In this document: positions 7,795 to 17,443 of the stretch, one piece after another
How the letters are laid out: every line of letters begins with the position of its first letter
Position numbering within the stretch: position 1 is the first letter of the stretch
Source: Gammaproteobacteria bacterium
GTDB taxonomy: Bacteria > Pseudomonadota > Gammaproteobacteria > Pseudomonadales > Pseudomonadaceae
Direction of reading: 5' to 3'
Assembly: GCA_018816095.1 (NCBI GenBank)
Contig: JAHIWP010000078.1
Location: forward strand, 1 to 64,000
DNA length: 64,000 nucleotides
Notes under the pieces: generated by a model
Databases searched by the model: none
The model's input: only the letters and a program-made list of their open reading frames with translations
Told to the model about the DNA's origin: nothing
Made by a program: the position numbers and the translations under genes

Positions 7795-10098
7795 TCACGC
7801 CAGCTCAGTACGCAGCTGACGGGCCGCTGCGACCATGTTCACCAGCGCCGCTTCAGTCTCCGGCCAGGCGCGGGTTTTCAGGCCGCAGTCTGGGTTAACC
7901 CACAAGCGCTCAACGGGAATACGCTGGGCGGCCTTACGCAGCAAGTTGGCCATCTCGGCTGTATCCGGCACCCGTGGCGAGTGAATGTCGTAAACCCCTG
8001 GACCGATGTCGTTGGGGTAAGCGAACGCCTCGAAGGCCTGCAGCAGCTCCATGTCCGAACGCGAGGTTTCGATGGTGATCACGTCGGCATCCATGGCGGC
8101 GATGGACTCGATCACATCGTTGAACTCGCTGTAACACATATGGGTGTGGATCTGCGTTTCGTCGCGCACGCCCGAGGCACACAGGCGAAACGCCTCGGTG
8201 GCCCAGTTCAGGTAACCCTGCCACTGCGCCTGACGCAGCGGCAGACCTTCGCGAAAGGCAGCCTCGTCGATCTGGATGATCTTGATACCGGCCGTTTCCA
8301 GGTCCACCACCTCGTCACGAATGGCCAGGGACAGCTGGCGCGCCTGCTGCTCGCGGGAAATATCGTCACGCGCAAAAGACCACATCAGCATGGTCACCGG
8401 GCCAGTGAGCATGCCCTTCATCACCTTCTGGGTCAGGGTTTGCGCATAGCCGATCCAGGCCACCGTCATGGCCTTGGGCCGGCTCAGGTCGCCATAGATC
8501 ACCGCCGGTTTGACGCAGCGCGAGCCGTAGCTCTGCACCCAGCCGAAGCGGGTAAAGGCATAGCCGTCGAGTTGCTCGGCGAAGTACTCGACCATGTCAT
8601 TGCGCTCGGCCTCGCCATGCACCAGCACGTCCAGACCGAGGTTTTCCTGCACCTCGACCGCATGGCGAATCTCGCTGTGCATGGCCTCGGTGTAGTCAGC
8701 GGCCGACAGCTTGCCGGCCTTGAATTCTTGGCGCGCCAGACGGATGGCGGCGGTTTGCGGGAACGAGCCGATGGTGGTGGTAGGGAACGCCGGCAGTTGC
8801 AAGCGCTCGCGCTGTTGCTCGATACGCTGCACAAATGGCGATTGGCGTTGGCTGTCGGCAGCCGTAATCGCGGCTAGGCGGGCCTGCACCGCCGGTTTGT
8901 GGATGCGCGGCGATTGCGCGCGACTGGCCTGCACCGCATTGCTGGCCGCCAAGGCGGCTTGCACCTCGGCGTTCTGCGGGTCATTCAGGGCCTTCGTCAG
9001 CAGTGCAACTTCCTCGCACTTCTGCACGGCGAAGGCCAGCCAGCTTTTCAGCTCATCATCCAGTTTGTCTTCACGGTTCAGATCGACCGGGCTGTGCAGC
9101 AGCGAGCAGCTCGGTGCCACCCACAGGCGCTCACCCAAGCGCTCCTGAGCCTGCTGCAGAATCTCCAGCACCGCCTGCAGATCAGTGCGCCAGACGTTAC
9201 GCCCGTTGACCACTCCCAGCGACAACACCTTGTAGGCCGGCAGCCGGTCGAGAATGGTCGGGAACTGCTCGGGGGCACGCACCAAGTCGATATGCAGACC
9301 ATCCACCGGCAGGCTCGCGGCCAGGCCGAGGTTGTCTTCCAGGCCGCCGAAGTAGGTGGCGATCAGTTTCTTACCCGGCTCGCGATGCAGCAGGTTGTAG
9401 GCCCGCTCGAAAGCGTTCTTCCAATCCTGCGGCAAGTCCAGCGCCAGAATCGGCTCGTCGATTTGCACCCATTCCACACCCTGAGCGGCCAGGCGCTGAA
9501 GGATTTCGCCGTAAACCGGCAGCAGGCGCTCCAACAGGTCGAGGCGATCGAATTCGCCGCCCTTGGCCTTGCCCAGCCACAGGTAAGTCAGCGGCCCGAT
9601 CAGCACCGGCTTGATGGTGTGGCCCAGCGCGTGCGCTTCCTCGACCTCATCAAACAGTTGCGCCCAGCTCAGCTGAAATTGCTGATCGGCCGTGAACTCC
9701 GGGACCAGGTAGTGGTAGTTGGTATCAAACCACTTGGTCATCTCTTGGGCATGAGCCCCAGCGCAGCAGCTGTTGCCGCTCTTGCTGGCAACGGCCCCCC
9801 GCGCCATAGCAAACAGAGTATCCAGGGTAGGCTTGCCGTCTGCCGGGCGAAAGCGCTCGGGGATCACGCCGAAGGTCAGCGAGTGGCTCAGTACGTGGTC
9901 GTACCAGGCAAAGTCGCCGACCGGCAACAGGTCGAGGCCAGCAGCCTTTTGCACCTGCCAATGGGCGGCGCGTAGCTCACGGCCAACGGCCTGCAAGCCC
10001 GCTTCATCCAGCTCGCCTTTCCAGTAGGCTTCCAGGGCTTTTTTCAGCTCACGGTCGCGGCCGATACGCGGAAAACCAAGGGAATGGGACAGGGCCAT
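7795..10098 (-). CDS. metE: Cobalamin-independent methionine synthase MetE
   Basis: Transfers the methyl group of 5-methyltetrahydropteroyl-triglutamate to homocysteine in the cytosol. About 767 residues, the usual MetE length. The N-terminal [18 protein letters not shown] signature, the duplicated barrel starting at [12 protein letters not shown], and zinc-ligand motifs HTHMCYSE and NPDCGLKTR are visible. I start at the ATG ending at 10098 because GGAG lies 9 nt upstream of it; an in-frame ATG 15 nt earlier would itself contain that ribosome site. Divergent from metR, the classical arrangement in which MetR plus homocysteine activates metE. No cobalamin riboswitch is evident in the 190-bp intergenic space. 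Confidence 0.97.
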   Translation of the reverse strand: MALSHSLGFPRIGRDRELKKALEAYWKGELDEAGLQAVGRELRAAHWQVQKAAGLDLLPVGDFAWYDHVLSHSLTFGVIPERFRPADGKPTLDTLFAMARGAVASKSGNSCCAGAHAQEMTKWFDTNYHYLVPEFTADQQFQLSWAQLFDEVEEAHALGHTIKPVLIGPLTYLWLGKAKGGEFDRLDLLERLLPVYGEILQRLAAQGVEWVQIDEPILALDLPQDWKNAFERAYNLLHREPGKKLIATYFGGLEDNLGLAASLPVDGLHIDLVRAPEQFPTILDRLPAYKVLSLGVVNGRNVWRTDLQAVLEILQQAQERLGERLWVAPSCSLLHSPVDLNREDKLDDELKSWLAFAVQKCEEVALLTKALNDPQNAEVQAALAASNAVQASRAQSPRIHKPAVQARLAAITAADSQRQSPFVQRIEQQRERLQLPAFPTTTIGSFPQTAAIRLARQEFKAGKLSAADYTEAMHSEIRHAVEVQENLGLDVLVHGEAERNDMVEYFAEQLDGYAFTRFGWVQSYGSRCVKPAVIYGDLSRPKAMTVAWIGYAQTLTQKVMKGMLTGPVTMLMWSFARDDISREQQARQLSLAIRDEVVDLETAGIKIIQIDEAAFREGLPLRQAQWQGYLNWATEAFRLCASGVRDETQIHTHMCYSEFNDVIESIAAMDADVITIETSRSDMELLQAFEAFAYPNDIGPGVYDIHSPRVPDTAEMANLLRKAAQRIPVERLWVNPDCGLKTRAWPETEAALVNMVAAARQLRTELA

Positions 10099-10154
10099 GT
10101 CGAAACGCTCCATAGATAAACAAGATGGGGCGTATTCTCGGCAAGCAAGGATAG

Positions 10155-10167
10155 TGAAACAAACTCA
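10155..10167. promoter_or_regulatory. Possible MetR-binding half-palindrome
   Basis: TGAA-N5-CTCA resembles the TGAA-N5-TTCA pattern of MetR sites with one mismatch, and it lies between the divergent metE and metR genes, 57 bp before metE. The match is short and could be chance. Confidence 0.3.
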
Positions 10168-10288
10168 ATCTATTCGCCTTGATCTACAGTTTTATTCATG
10201 TAGGGTAACTGACGTTGTTTTCATCCCCTCTTGAACACACACCTCAAGAATGGATGAGTGAAGCGTCATTCCTTGCCCCGAGGCCTCC

Positions 10289-11206
10289 ATGCTCGAACTG
10301 CGCCACCTGAAAACCCTGCACGCCCTGCGCGAAAGCGAAAGCCTGGTGGACGCCGCCGAGCGCCTGCACCTGACGCAATCGGCCCTGTCCCACCAGTTCA
10401 AGGAATTGGAAGAACGCCTCGGCATGCAGCTGTTTGTGCGCAAGACCAAGCCGGTGCGCTTTACCAGTGCCGGCCTGCGTCTGCTGCAACTGTCCGACAC
10501 GGTATTGCCGCTGCTGCGCGGTGCCGAGCGCGACCTGGCGCGGCTGGCTGGCGGCACGGCCGGGCGCCTGCATATGGCCATTGAATGCCACAGCTGCTTC
10601 CAGTGGCTGATGCCGACCATCGACCAGTTTCGTGATGCCTGGCCGGAAGTGGAATTGGACCTGGCCTCGGGCTTCTCCTTTGCCCCGCTGCCAGCCTTGG
10701 CCCGCGGCGATCTGGACCTGGTGGTGACCTCTGACCCACTGGAATTGGCCGGCATCACCTATGTGCCACTGTTCACCTATGAGGCCATGCTGGCCGTGGC
10801 CAATCAGCATGCGCTGGCCAATAAAGCCTGCATCAAGCCGGAAGACCTGGCCAGCGAGACCCTGATCACCTACCCGGTGGAGCGCGACCGCCTGGATATC
10901 TTCACCCGATTTCTCGAACCGGCGGATGTCGAACCTGCGCAAGTGCGCACTTCGGAGCTAACGGTGATGATGATGCAGTTGGTCGCCAGCGGTCGTGGCG
11001 TTTGCGGTTTGCCCAACTGGGCGCTGCATGAGTACAGCTCGCGCGGCTACGTCACCGCCAAGCGTTTGGGCGACAAAGGCCTGTTCGCCACGCTGTACGC
11101 CGGCATTCGCACCGACATGCTCGACGCGCCGTTTATGCGCGACTTCCTGCTGACCGCCAAGGACACCTCCTTCGCCAACCTGGAAGGCGTCAGCGTGGCG
11201 CGCTAA
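10289..11206 (+). CDS. metR: LysR-type regulator MetR
   Basis: 305 residues: an N-terminal winged helix-turn-helix (about residues 18-37, with RLHLTQSALSHQFKELE) and a C-terminal periplasmic-binding-like effector domain. The near N-terminal MLELRHLKTLHAL and the divergent placement against metE identify MetR, the homocysteine-responsive activator of metE and other methionine genes. ATG at 10289 with GAGG upstream. LysR proteins usually repress themselves and activate the divergent gene, so the 190 bp between the two starts probably holds the operator. Confidence 0.94.
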   Translation: MLELRHLKTLHALRESESLVDAAERLHLTQSALSHQFKELEERLGMQLFVRKTKPVRFTSAGLRLLQLSDTVLPLLRGAERDLARLAGGTAGRLHMAIECHSCFQWLMPTIDQFRDAWPEVELDLASGFSFAPLPALARGDLDLVVTSDPLELAGITYVPLFTYEAMLAVANQHALANKACIKPEDLASETLITYPVERDRLDIFTRFLEPADVEPAQVRTSELTVMMMQLVASGRGVCGLPNWALHEYSSRGYVTAKRLGDKGLFATLYAGIRTDMLDAPFMRDFLLTAKDTSFANLEGVSVAR

Positions 11207-11349
11207 GGCCGCAGCCACGGCAGGCTGAGTTAGCCGCGCAGCGCTCTAACCCAGCGTTTGCGGGATGACTATCGCGCTGTTCACCCCTTCCTGCGCGCAC
11301 AACTCAATCGCTCCGGAACAACGCTTTAGCCTCGCCCGATAAACGCGAT

Positions 11350-11370
11350 AAAAAAGCCTGACCGACAGGC
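11350..11370 (-). terminator. Leftward-facing intrinsic terminator between metR and the bestrophin gene
   Basis: On the minus strand GCCTG-TCGGT-CAGGC is followed at once by six T residues, a compact intrinsic terminator. Both flanking genes are rightward, so it has no annotated gene to terminate; on the plus strand there is no U-tract. It may end an antisense or small RNA starting in the 11371-11480 region. Confidence 0.45.
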
Positions 11371-11453
11371 ATCAATGCCCTAGGCAGCGGCTGGGCAGCG
11401 GCGCATAATTCGCGCCGCTCAAGCCCCCTCCGATCCCTGGATGCACTTCCGTC

Positions 11454-12374
11454 ATGATCGTTCGCCCGCGCCCCAATGCGCTGCACCTGTTCTTCGTTCG
11501 CCGTGGTTCAATCTTCCCGCATATCGCCTCCAAACTGCTGAGCATTACGCTGCTGTCCTGCGTGGTGGTGGGGCTCTATGAGAGTGGCTGGATGCAGTGG
11601 CTAAGCCACGTCAGTGCTCCACCCTTTTCGCTGTTAGGGTTGGCTCTCTCGGTGTTTCTCGGCTTTCGCAACAGCGCCTGTTATGAGCGCTGGTGGGAAG
11701 CGCGCAAGCAGTGGGGTGAGCTGATTATTCAAGCCCGCGGCCTGGCCCGCGAATGCCAGGCCCTGTTGCCCGGCGACGACAATGCGCGGCTGCGTCGCCT
11801 GACCATCGAACGCTGCATTGCCTTCGCCCATGCACTGGCCGCCCATCTGCGCGGCCAGGATGCGGCGGCGGCCTGTACTGCCTGGCTCAGCCCGGATGAA
11901 CTGAAGGCACTGCGCCAACGGCGCAACGTGCCAGACACCCTGCTCAACTGGATCAATCAGGATCTGGCCCTGTGCGTACGCGAACAACGCCTCAGCGACG
12001 TGCTCTATCGCGGCCTGGAACAACGCCTGGATACCTTGGCGTCCAGCCAGGCGATTTGCGAACGGATCAAAAGCACGCCAACGCCGTTCGCCTACACCTT
12101 GCTGCTGCACCGCACAGCTTGGTTGTTCTGCATGCTGCTGCCGTTTGGTTTAGTCGGTTCACTGGAGCTGCTCACGCCGGTGCTGGTGACGATTATTGCC
12201 TACACCTTCTTCGGCCTGGATGCGCTGGGTGACGAGCTGGAGGAGCCCTTTGGCTTGTCGGACAACGACTTACCCCTGAGCGCCATGGTCCGCGGCATAG
12301 AGATCGACTTGCTGGAAAACCTAGGCGATGCGCTGCCCGAACCGCTGCAACCGCAAGGCTATATTTTGCAGTAA
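11454..12374 (+). CDS. Bestrophin-like membrane channel protein
   Basis: 306 residues of the bacterial bestrophin (YneE/UPF0187) family. An N-terminal basic segment is followed by a membrane helix with LLSITLLSCVVVGLYE (about 26-43), the family signature FLGFRNSACYERWWEARKQWG around residues 69-90, and C-terminal hydrophobic segments with FGLDALGDELEEPFG, the conserved bestrophin acidic motif. Homologues form pentameric ion channels in the inner membrane, sodium-selective in the bacterial structure studied (family knowledge). Monocistronic; the stop codon lies inside a hairpin. A single base different from the efflux-operon operator occurs 95 bp upstream. Confidence 0.88.
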   Translation: MIVRPRPNALHLFFVRRGSIFPHIASKLLSITLLSCVVVGLYESGWMQWLSHVSAPPFSLLGLALSVFLGFRNSACYERWWEARKQWGELIIQARGLARECQALLPGDDNARLRRLTIERCIAFAHALAAHLRGQDAAAACTAWLSPDELKALRQRRNVPDTLLNWINQDLALCVREQRLSDVLYRGLEQRLDTLASSQAICERIKSTPTPFAYTLLLHRTAWLFCMLLPFGLVGSLELLTPVLVTIIAYTFFGLDALGDELEEPFGLSDNDLPLSAMVRGIEIDLLENLGDALPEPLQPQGYILQ

Positions 12375-12400
12375 CAAGCGCCCGCGCCAACGCTTGTTAC
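12371..12400 (+). terminator. Hairpin overlapping the bestrophin stop codon
   Basis: GTAACAAGCG and CGCTTGTTAC form a perfect 10-bp stem around a 10-nt loop; the TAA stop is inside the left arm. No T-run follows, so termination efficiency is uncertain. It separates the channel gene from the efflux-regulator promoter 11 nt further on. Confidence 0.55.
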
Positions 12401-12410
12401 AACGACTCGC

Positions 12411-12451
12411 TTGCAGGCCGTGACCGACAGTCATAGAGTGACCGACAGTCA
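12411..12451 (+). promoter_or_regulatory. Efflux operon promoter with two TetR operators
   Basis: A -35 TTGCAG (12411-12416), 17-bp spacer and -10 TAGAGT (12434-12439) sit 33 bp before the TetR gene. Two identical 13-bp palindromes TGACCGACAGTCA lie at 12421-12433, filling the spacer, and 12439-12451, covering the start region. Their 18-bp centre spacing places them almost two helical turns apart. This is the layout expected for autorepression by the adjacent TetR protein. Confidence 0.75.
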
Positions 12452-12471
12452 CGACCAGCAAAAGAGTCGCC

Positions 12472-13128
12472 ATGCGCTACCAAGATCAACTCTTCGAACA
12501 ACGTGAAAGCGCCATCCTCGATGCCGCCCGCCGGCTCTTTGCCGAGCAGCCCTGGGATCGCGTCACCATTGCCGAAGTCGCGACTGCCGCGGGTATCGGT
12601 AAGGGCACGGTGTACAAACACTTCCCCAGCAAAGAAGCGCTGTATGCGCGCCTGGTACTCGACCTCAACCAGATAAACCTGCACGAACTGCGCGCCCTAC
12701 AAGCCGCCAGCTCAGCCCAGGATGCAATGCGCAAAGTGATTCGGCGCGCATTCGAACAGATGCTGGCCAACCCAATAGAAACGCAGCTGTGTTTGCACTG
12801 CGACCGCCCGGAATTCCAGGAGCGCCTGGAAGCCCCGTTCCGCCAGCAGTTTCTCGACCTGGAGTGCAAGTATCAGCGGTTCTTCGCCGACTTGCTTAGC
12901 GCCACCCTGGACAACCAAACCCTCAGCCAAGCCGAAACGCAGAACCTGCTGTGGGGCGTCGAAGCCTGTGTCAGTGGCGTTATGACGCGCATTGCCTCAG
13001 GTGGCTTCGCCCATTGGGCCGAGCCGATTGCCCTGGATGACTACTTCGCCCGCGTCACCGACTTCATCATTGCCGGCCTGCGCACACAGGCAGCCGCACT
13101 GCTTGCCCACCCTTCTCGCCACGAGTAA
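12472..13128 (+). CDS. TetR/AcrR-family repressor of the RND efflux genes
   Basis: 218 residues with a TetR helix-turn-helix at about 29-48 (VTIAEVATAAGIGKGTVYKHF) and an alpha-helical ligand domain of variable sequence. First gene of a three-gene unit with adaptor and pump (6-bp gap to the next start), so it almost certainly represses its own operon through the two palindromes in its promoter and is released by a pump substrate. ATG 12472; AAAGAG lies upstream as a moderate ribosome site. The inducer cannot be predicted. Confidence 0.9.
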   Translation: MRYQDQLFEQRESAILDAARRLFAEQPWDRVTIAEVATAAGIGKGTVYKHFPSKEALYARLVLDLNQINLHELRALQAASSAQDAMRKVIRRAFEQMLANPIETQLCLHCDRPEFQERLEAPFRQQFLDLECKYQRFFADLLSATLDNQTLSQAETQNLLWGVEACVSGVMTRIASGGFAHWAEPIALDDYFARVTDFIIAGLRTQAAALLAHPSRHE

Positions 13129-13134
13129 CCACCC

Positions 13135-14217
13135 ATGTTCAGTCAGCTGTCTAAACGCCCATGGTTGATCGCGATTGCCGTCAGCGTAGTGCTTGTGCTG
13201 TGGCTACTCAGCGGCGCGCTGTTGAAAACCCAGGAAACCGCTAGCGCCGATGCCCCCGTGCAAGCGCCAGGTCTGGCCAAGGTTGAAGTGCAGTGGCTGG
13301 AAGCCAGCCCGATGCAGCGCGAACATGTGGTGCAGGGGCAGGTTGAGGCCTGGCGCCGCGTCGAGTTGCGCTCACAAATCAGCGGCACGGTGATTCGCCT
13401 GGATCAGGACAAAGGCAGCCCGGTCAAGCAAGGTCAGGTGTTGCTCAGCCTGTCCACGGACAACCGCCCGGCCCAGCTGGCCAAGGGTGAAGCCGATGTG
13501 CGCCAGCGCGAGGCGGATGCCAAGGCCGCCGCGCGCCTGCGTGAACGCAATATGATTTCCACCAACGAGCTGATCCGCCTGCAAAGTGAGCTGGCCAAGG
13601 CCCGCGCCGAGCTGGACCTGGCGCGTATTCAGCTGAGCCACACGCAGATCACAGCGCCCTTTGCCGGCATGTATGAGCAGCGCATGGTCGAGTTGGGGGA
13701 TTTCGTCCAGCCCGGGCAAAGCCTGCTGACCCTGGTCGACATCAGCCTGCTTAAAGTCAGCGCGCAGATCGCCCAGCAGGAAGTCACCCAACTGACGCTC
13801 GGCCAGCCGGTGAAAATTGAACTGCTCGATGGCCGCGAACTGCAGGGTGAGCTGCACTTTATCGCAGCCGCCGCAGACCCCGACTCGCGCAGTTTTCGCA
13901 TCGAGGTCAAGGTCGACAATGCCAAAGCGCTGCGTTTAGCCGGGGCCAGCGCAACCCTGCATATTCAAACGGGCGAGTCCCTGGCGCAGCGTATTTCTCC
14001 GGCGTTGTTGAGCCTGGATAAAGCCGGCCGCCACGGGGTCAAATGGGTCAACGAGCAGCAACAGGTGGTGTTCACTCCGGTGCAGCTGATCAGTGTCGAC
14101 AACCAGGGCGCTTGGGTCAGCGGCTTACCGAATAAGGTCGCGCTGATTACCCTCGGCCAGGGCTTTGTCGAGCCCGGCCAGCAGGTGATCAGCCAGTTGG
14201 CCAAAGGGAGCAACTGA
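13135..14217 (+). CDS. RND efflux periplasmic adaptor (membrane fusion protein)
   Basis: 360 residues: one N-terminal membrane anchor (about 10-27), then a barrel-sandwich lipoyl-like domain (VVQGQVEAWRRVELRSQISG near 63), an alpha-helical hairpin rich in Ala/Arg/Glu (about 110-165), ITAPFAGMYEQR, and beta-barrel and membrane-proximal domains. Bridges the inner-membrane pump at 14219 to an outer-membrane channel. No lipobox, so it is anchored by its signal helix. One nucleotide separates its stop from the pump start. No outer-membrane factor gene follows, so an OprM-type channel encoded elsewhere is probably recruited. Confidence 0.92.
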   Translation: MFSQLSKRPWLIAIAVSVVLVLWLLSGALLKTQETASADAPVQAPGLAKVEVQWLEASPMQREHVVQGQVEAWRRVELRSQISGTVIRLDQDKGSPVKQGQVLLSLSTDNRPAQLAKGEADVRQREADAKAAARLRERNMISTNELIRLQSELAKARAELDLARIQLSHTQITAPFAGMYEQRMVELGDFVQPGQSLLTLVDISLLKVSAQIAQQEVTQLTLGQPVKIELLDGRELQGELHFIAAAADPDSRSFRIEVKVDNAKALRLAGASATLHIQTGESLAQRISPALLSLDKAGRHGVKWVNEQQQVVFTPVQLISVDNQGAWVSGLPNKVALITLGQGFVEPGQQVISQLAKGSN

Positions 14218-14218
14218 T

Positions 14219-17200
14219 ATGCACAGCCTGATCGCCGCAGCGCTGGATCGCAGCCGCACCAGCCTGTTGTTGCTGTTGTTCCTGATGCTGGGCGGTCTGG
14301 CCGCCTATGTGGCGATTCCCAAAGAAGCCAACCCGGATGTCAGCATTCCGATCATCTATGTCTCGGTCACCCTCGAAGGCATCAGCCCGGAAGACGCCGA
14401 ACGCCTGTTGGTGCGCCCACTGGAGCAGGAGTTGCGCAGCCTTGAAGGGATCAAGGAAATGCGCTCTATGGCCAATGAAGGGCAAGCCTCGGTGACCCTG
14501 GAGTTCGATGCGGGCTTCGATGCCAAGCTGGCCCTCGCCGACGTACGTGAGAAGGTCGATACCGCCCGCAGCAAACTGCCAGAAGAAGCCGAAGAACCCA
14601 CAGTCAATGAAGTCAACGTGGCGCTATTTCCGGTGCTATCGATTGGCCTGTCCGGGCCGATTGCCGAAACCGAGCTGGTGTATATCGCCCGGCGCCTGAA
14701 AGAGAACGTCGAAGGCATCGCCGAAGTGCTCTCGGTTGAAATTGGCGGCGACCGCGAAGACCTGCTGGAAATCGTCGTCGACCCACAAGTGCTCGACAGC
14801 TACGGCATCGACTACAACGAACTGTTCAACCTGATCAGCCGCAATAACCGTCTGGTCGCGGCTGGCAGCCTGGACACCGGTGCGGGACGCATGAGTTTGA
14901 AGGTGCCTGGGGTGATTGAAGACCTCGAAGACGTGTTGTCCATGCCGATCAAGGTGGTGGGTAACAGCGTGGTGACCTTCGGCGATGTCGCCACCATCCA
15001 CCGCACCTTCAAAGACCCCACCGGCTATGCGCGGATCAACGGGCAACCGGCGGTGGTGCTGGAGGTGTCCAAACGTAGCGGCGCCAACATCATCGCCACC
15101 ATCGAGCAGGTCAAGGCGCTGATGGTTAAGGCCCAACCGCTGCTGCCGCAGGACCTCAAAGTCAGCTACATCATGGACCAGTCGCAACAAGTTAAATCCT
15201 TGCTTGGCGACCTGCTCAACAACGTCATGACCGCCATCGTGCTGGTGCTGATTCTGGTGATGGCGAGCATGGGCATGCGCTCAGCGTTGCTGGTTGGGCT
15301 GACCATTCCGGGGGCCTTTCTCACGGGTATCCTGCTGATCTGGGCGCTCGGTTTCACCCTGAATATCGTTGTGCTGTTCAGCCTGATTCTGGTCGCCGGC
15401 ATGCTGGTAGACGGCGCTATTGTGGTGTCTGAGCTGGCTGACCGTTACCTGCACCAGGGGCAAACCCCGCGCCAGGCCTGGGCCAATGCCGCCACGCGGA
15501 TGGCCTGGCCGGTGATTGCCTCGACCGCTACCACCCTGGTGGTGTTTCTGCCGCTGCTGTTCTGGCCAGGCGTGGTCGGCCAATTTATGAAATACCTGCC
15601 CGCAACGGTGATCGTCTGCCTACTCGCCTCCTTGGCCATGGCCCTGGTATTCCTGCCGGTGCTCGGCGCGGTCACTGGCGGTCAGCCGCTGCCAAAACCC
15701 GGCGCGCCGAGCCGCAGCGCCAAGGGCTATCGCCGATTATTGGGCACCTTGCTAAAACGCCCCGGCCTGACCCTGCTGGGCATGCTGGCACTGATTGCCT
15801 TGATCTACACCGCTTACGGCCGCTTTAACCATGGCGTGGATTTCTTCCCCGAAACCGAACCAGAAAGTGCACAGATCTGGCTGCGTGCCCGGGGCGATTT
15901 GTCGGTGCGGGAGAAGGACACGCTGCTACAAAAAGTGGAACAGCGCCTGCTCGGCATGGGCGAAGTCAAAGCCCTGTATGCCCGCTCGCTAGCCCAGCCG
16001 GACGGCAAGTTGGGCGCCGATGTTATCGGCACGCTGCAGTTCCAGTTCGTCGAGTGGCATGAGCGGCGCTCGGCCAGCCAGATTCTCGAAGACATGCGCA
16101 CGCGCACCGCCGACATCCCTGGGATCATTCTGGAGTTCCGTAAGCAGGAGGAAGGCCCGAGCAGCGGTAAACCGCTCAAGCTGCAAATCAGCTCTCATGA
16201 TTTCCAGCAGGCCGACCTGTATGTCGACCGGCTGCGCGACACCATGCAAAAAATTGGTGGCTTCAAGGATATTGAAGATGACCGCGCACTGCCGGGCATC
16301 GAATGGCGGATCAAGGTCGACCGCGAAGCCGCCGCACGCTTCGGCGCCGACGTGCTGAGCGTGGGCAATGCCGTGCAGATGGTCACCAACGGCCTCAAGC
16401 TCGCGACCTATCGCCCAGAAGATGCCACCGACGAAGTGGATATCCGTGTGCGCCTGCCCGCCAATTGGCGCTCTCTCGACCAGTTGGGCCGCCTAACGCT
16501 GAACACACCCGCCGGGCAGATTCCGCTGAGCAACTTCGTATCGTTGGAGCAAGCGCCGAAAGTCGGCACCCTGCGCCGGGTCGATTGCAACCGCACCATC
16601 ACCCTGCAAGCGGACTTGGCCGCAGGTGCACAACTGGCCGAACGCCAAAGCGCGCTGGAACAAGCCATGGGCGCACCACCCGCCGATGTTCAGCTGAAGG
16701 TCGCCGGTGAAGGCGCGGATCAGAAACAGGCCGCCACCTTCCTCGGCACCGCCTTTGCGGTGGCGATCTTCCTGATGTTTATCATCCTGGTGACCCAGTT
16801 CAACAGCATCTATCAGGCGCTGTTGGTGCTCTCGGCCATCGTCCTGTCGACCGCTGGCGTATTGATGGGCTTGCTGGTCAATGGTCAGTCGTTCGGCATC
16901 GTTATGGTCGGCATGGGCCTGATCGCCCTGGCCGGCATCGTGGTGAACAACAACATCATTCTTATCGACACCTATAACCAGCTGCGCCGTCAGGGCCTGG
17001 AGCCGCGCGCTGCGGCGCTGGAAACCGGCAGCCTGCGCCTGCGCCCGGTGTTGCTCACCGCGGTGACCACGGTACTGGGGCTGATCCCCATGGTGCTCGG
17101 GGTCAACGTCGACCTGCTCACCCCAAGCCTGGGTATTGGTGCGCCATCGACCCAGTGGTGGACCCAGCTGTCCAGCGCGATTGCCGGCGGCCTGAGCTTC

Positions 17201-17365
17201 GCCACCGTGCTGACTCTGCTGCTAACGCCCTGCCTGCTGGTGCTCGGCTCACGCTTCGAACGGCGACCACCGCCCCTGGAAACCTTTGACGACGACTTGC
17301 TCGATCTACCCGAGCATCTGCTGGCCAGTCATACGGGCAAGGCTGAGCTGCAAAGCACGCCGTAG
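14219..17365 (+). CDS. RND-family efflux pump permease
   Basis: 1048 residues with RND architecture: helix 1 at about 12-30, a large periplasmic porter domain, helices 2-6 around 335-480 containing the TM4 motif GMLVDGAIVV (Asp near residue 396, proton relay), a second periplasmic half, and helices 8-12 around 850-1000 with GLIALAGIVVNNNIIL. Drives proton-coupled export across the envelope together with the adaptor at 13135. The TM4 Asp and multidrug-like porter domain fit the hydrophobe/amphiphile efflux class rather than heavy-metal pumps, but substrates are unknown. Last gene of the TetR-adaptor-pump operon. Confidence 0.93.
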   Translation: MHSLIAAALDRSRTSLLLLLFLMLGGLAAYVAIPKEANPDVSIPIIYVSVTLEGISPEDAERLLVRPLEQELRSLEGIKEMRSMANEGQASVTLEFDAGFDAKLALADVREKVDTARSKLPEEAEEPTVNEVNVALFPVLSIGLSGPIAETELVYIARRLKENVEGIAEVLSVEIGGDREDLLEIVVDPQVLDSYGIDYNELFNLISRNNRLVAAGSLDTGAGRMSLKVPGVIEDLEDVLSMPIKVVGNSVVTFGDVATIHRTFKDPTGYARINGQPAVVLEVSKRSGANIIATIEQVKALMVKAQPLLPQDLKVSYIMDQSQQVKSLLGDLLNNVMTAIVLVLILVMASMGMRSALLVGLTIPGAFLTGILLIWALGFTLNIVVLFSLILVAGMLVDGAIVVSELADRYLHQGQTPRQAWANAATRMAWPVIASTATTLVVFLPLLFWPGVVGQFMKYLPATVIVCLLASLAMALVFLPVLGAVTGGQPLPKPGAPSRSAKGYRRLLGTLLKRPGLTLLGMLALIALIYTAYGRFNHGVDFFPETEPESAQIWLRARGDLSVREKDTLLQKVEQRLLGMGEVKALYARSLAQPDGKLGADVIGTLQFQFVEWHERRSASQILEDMRTRTADIPGIILEFRKQEEGPSSGKPLKLQISSHDFQQADLYVDRLRDTMQKIGGFKDIEDDRALPGIEWRIKVDREAAARFGADVLSVGNAVQMVTNGLKLATYRPEDATDEVDIRVRLPANWRSLDQLGRLTLNTPAGQIPLSNFVSLEQAPKVGTLRRVDCNRTITLQADLAAGAQLAERQSALEQAMGAPPADVQLKVAGEGADQKQAATFLGTAFAVAIFLMFIILVTQFNSIYQALLVLSAIVLSTAGVLMGLLVNGQSFGIVMVGMGLIALAGIVVNNNIILIDTYNQLRRQGLEPRAAALETGSLRLRPVLLTAVTTVLGLIPMVLGVNVDLLTPSLGIGAPSTQWWTQLSSAIAGGLSFATVLTLLLTPCLLVLGSRFERRPPPLETFDDDLLDLPEHLLASHTGKAELQSTP

Positions 17366-17379
17366 CATTAGGATTAGGC

Positions 17380-17404
17380 GCCCAGGCTCAATCTCGACCT
17401 GGGC
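17380..17404 (+). terminator. Weak hairpin after the efflux pump
   Basis: GCCCAGG and CCTGGGC (7 bp) enclose an 11-nt loop 15 nt past the pump stop. No T-run; termination is a guess based on position. Confidence 0.3.
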
Positions 17405-17443
17405 CGATACTGACGGCAAAGCCCTTTCAGAAAAGGATGCACC

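Noticed and set aside
7675..9975. Two long open frames (400 and 358 codons) antisense to metE
   Set aside because: They are shadows of the GC-rich metE gene: no ribosome site, no recognisable domain, and the opposite strand encodes a full-length conserved enzyme.
11304..11486. 60-codon leftward frame between metR and bestrophin genes
   Set aside because: No ribosome site, starts inside the bestrophin coding region and crosses the leftward terminator hairpin; unlikely to encode a protein.
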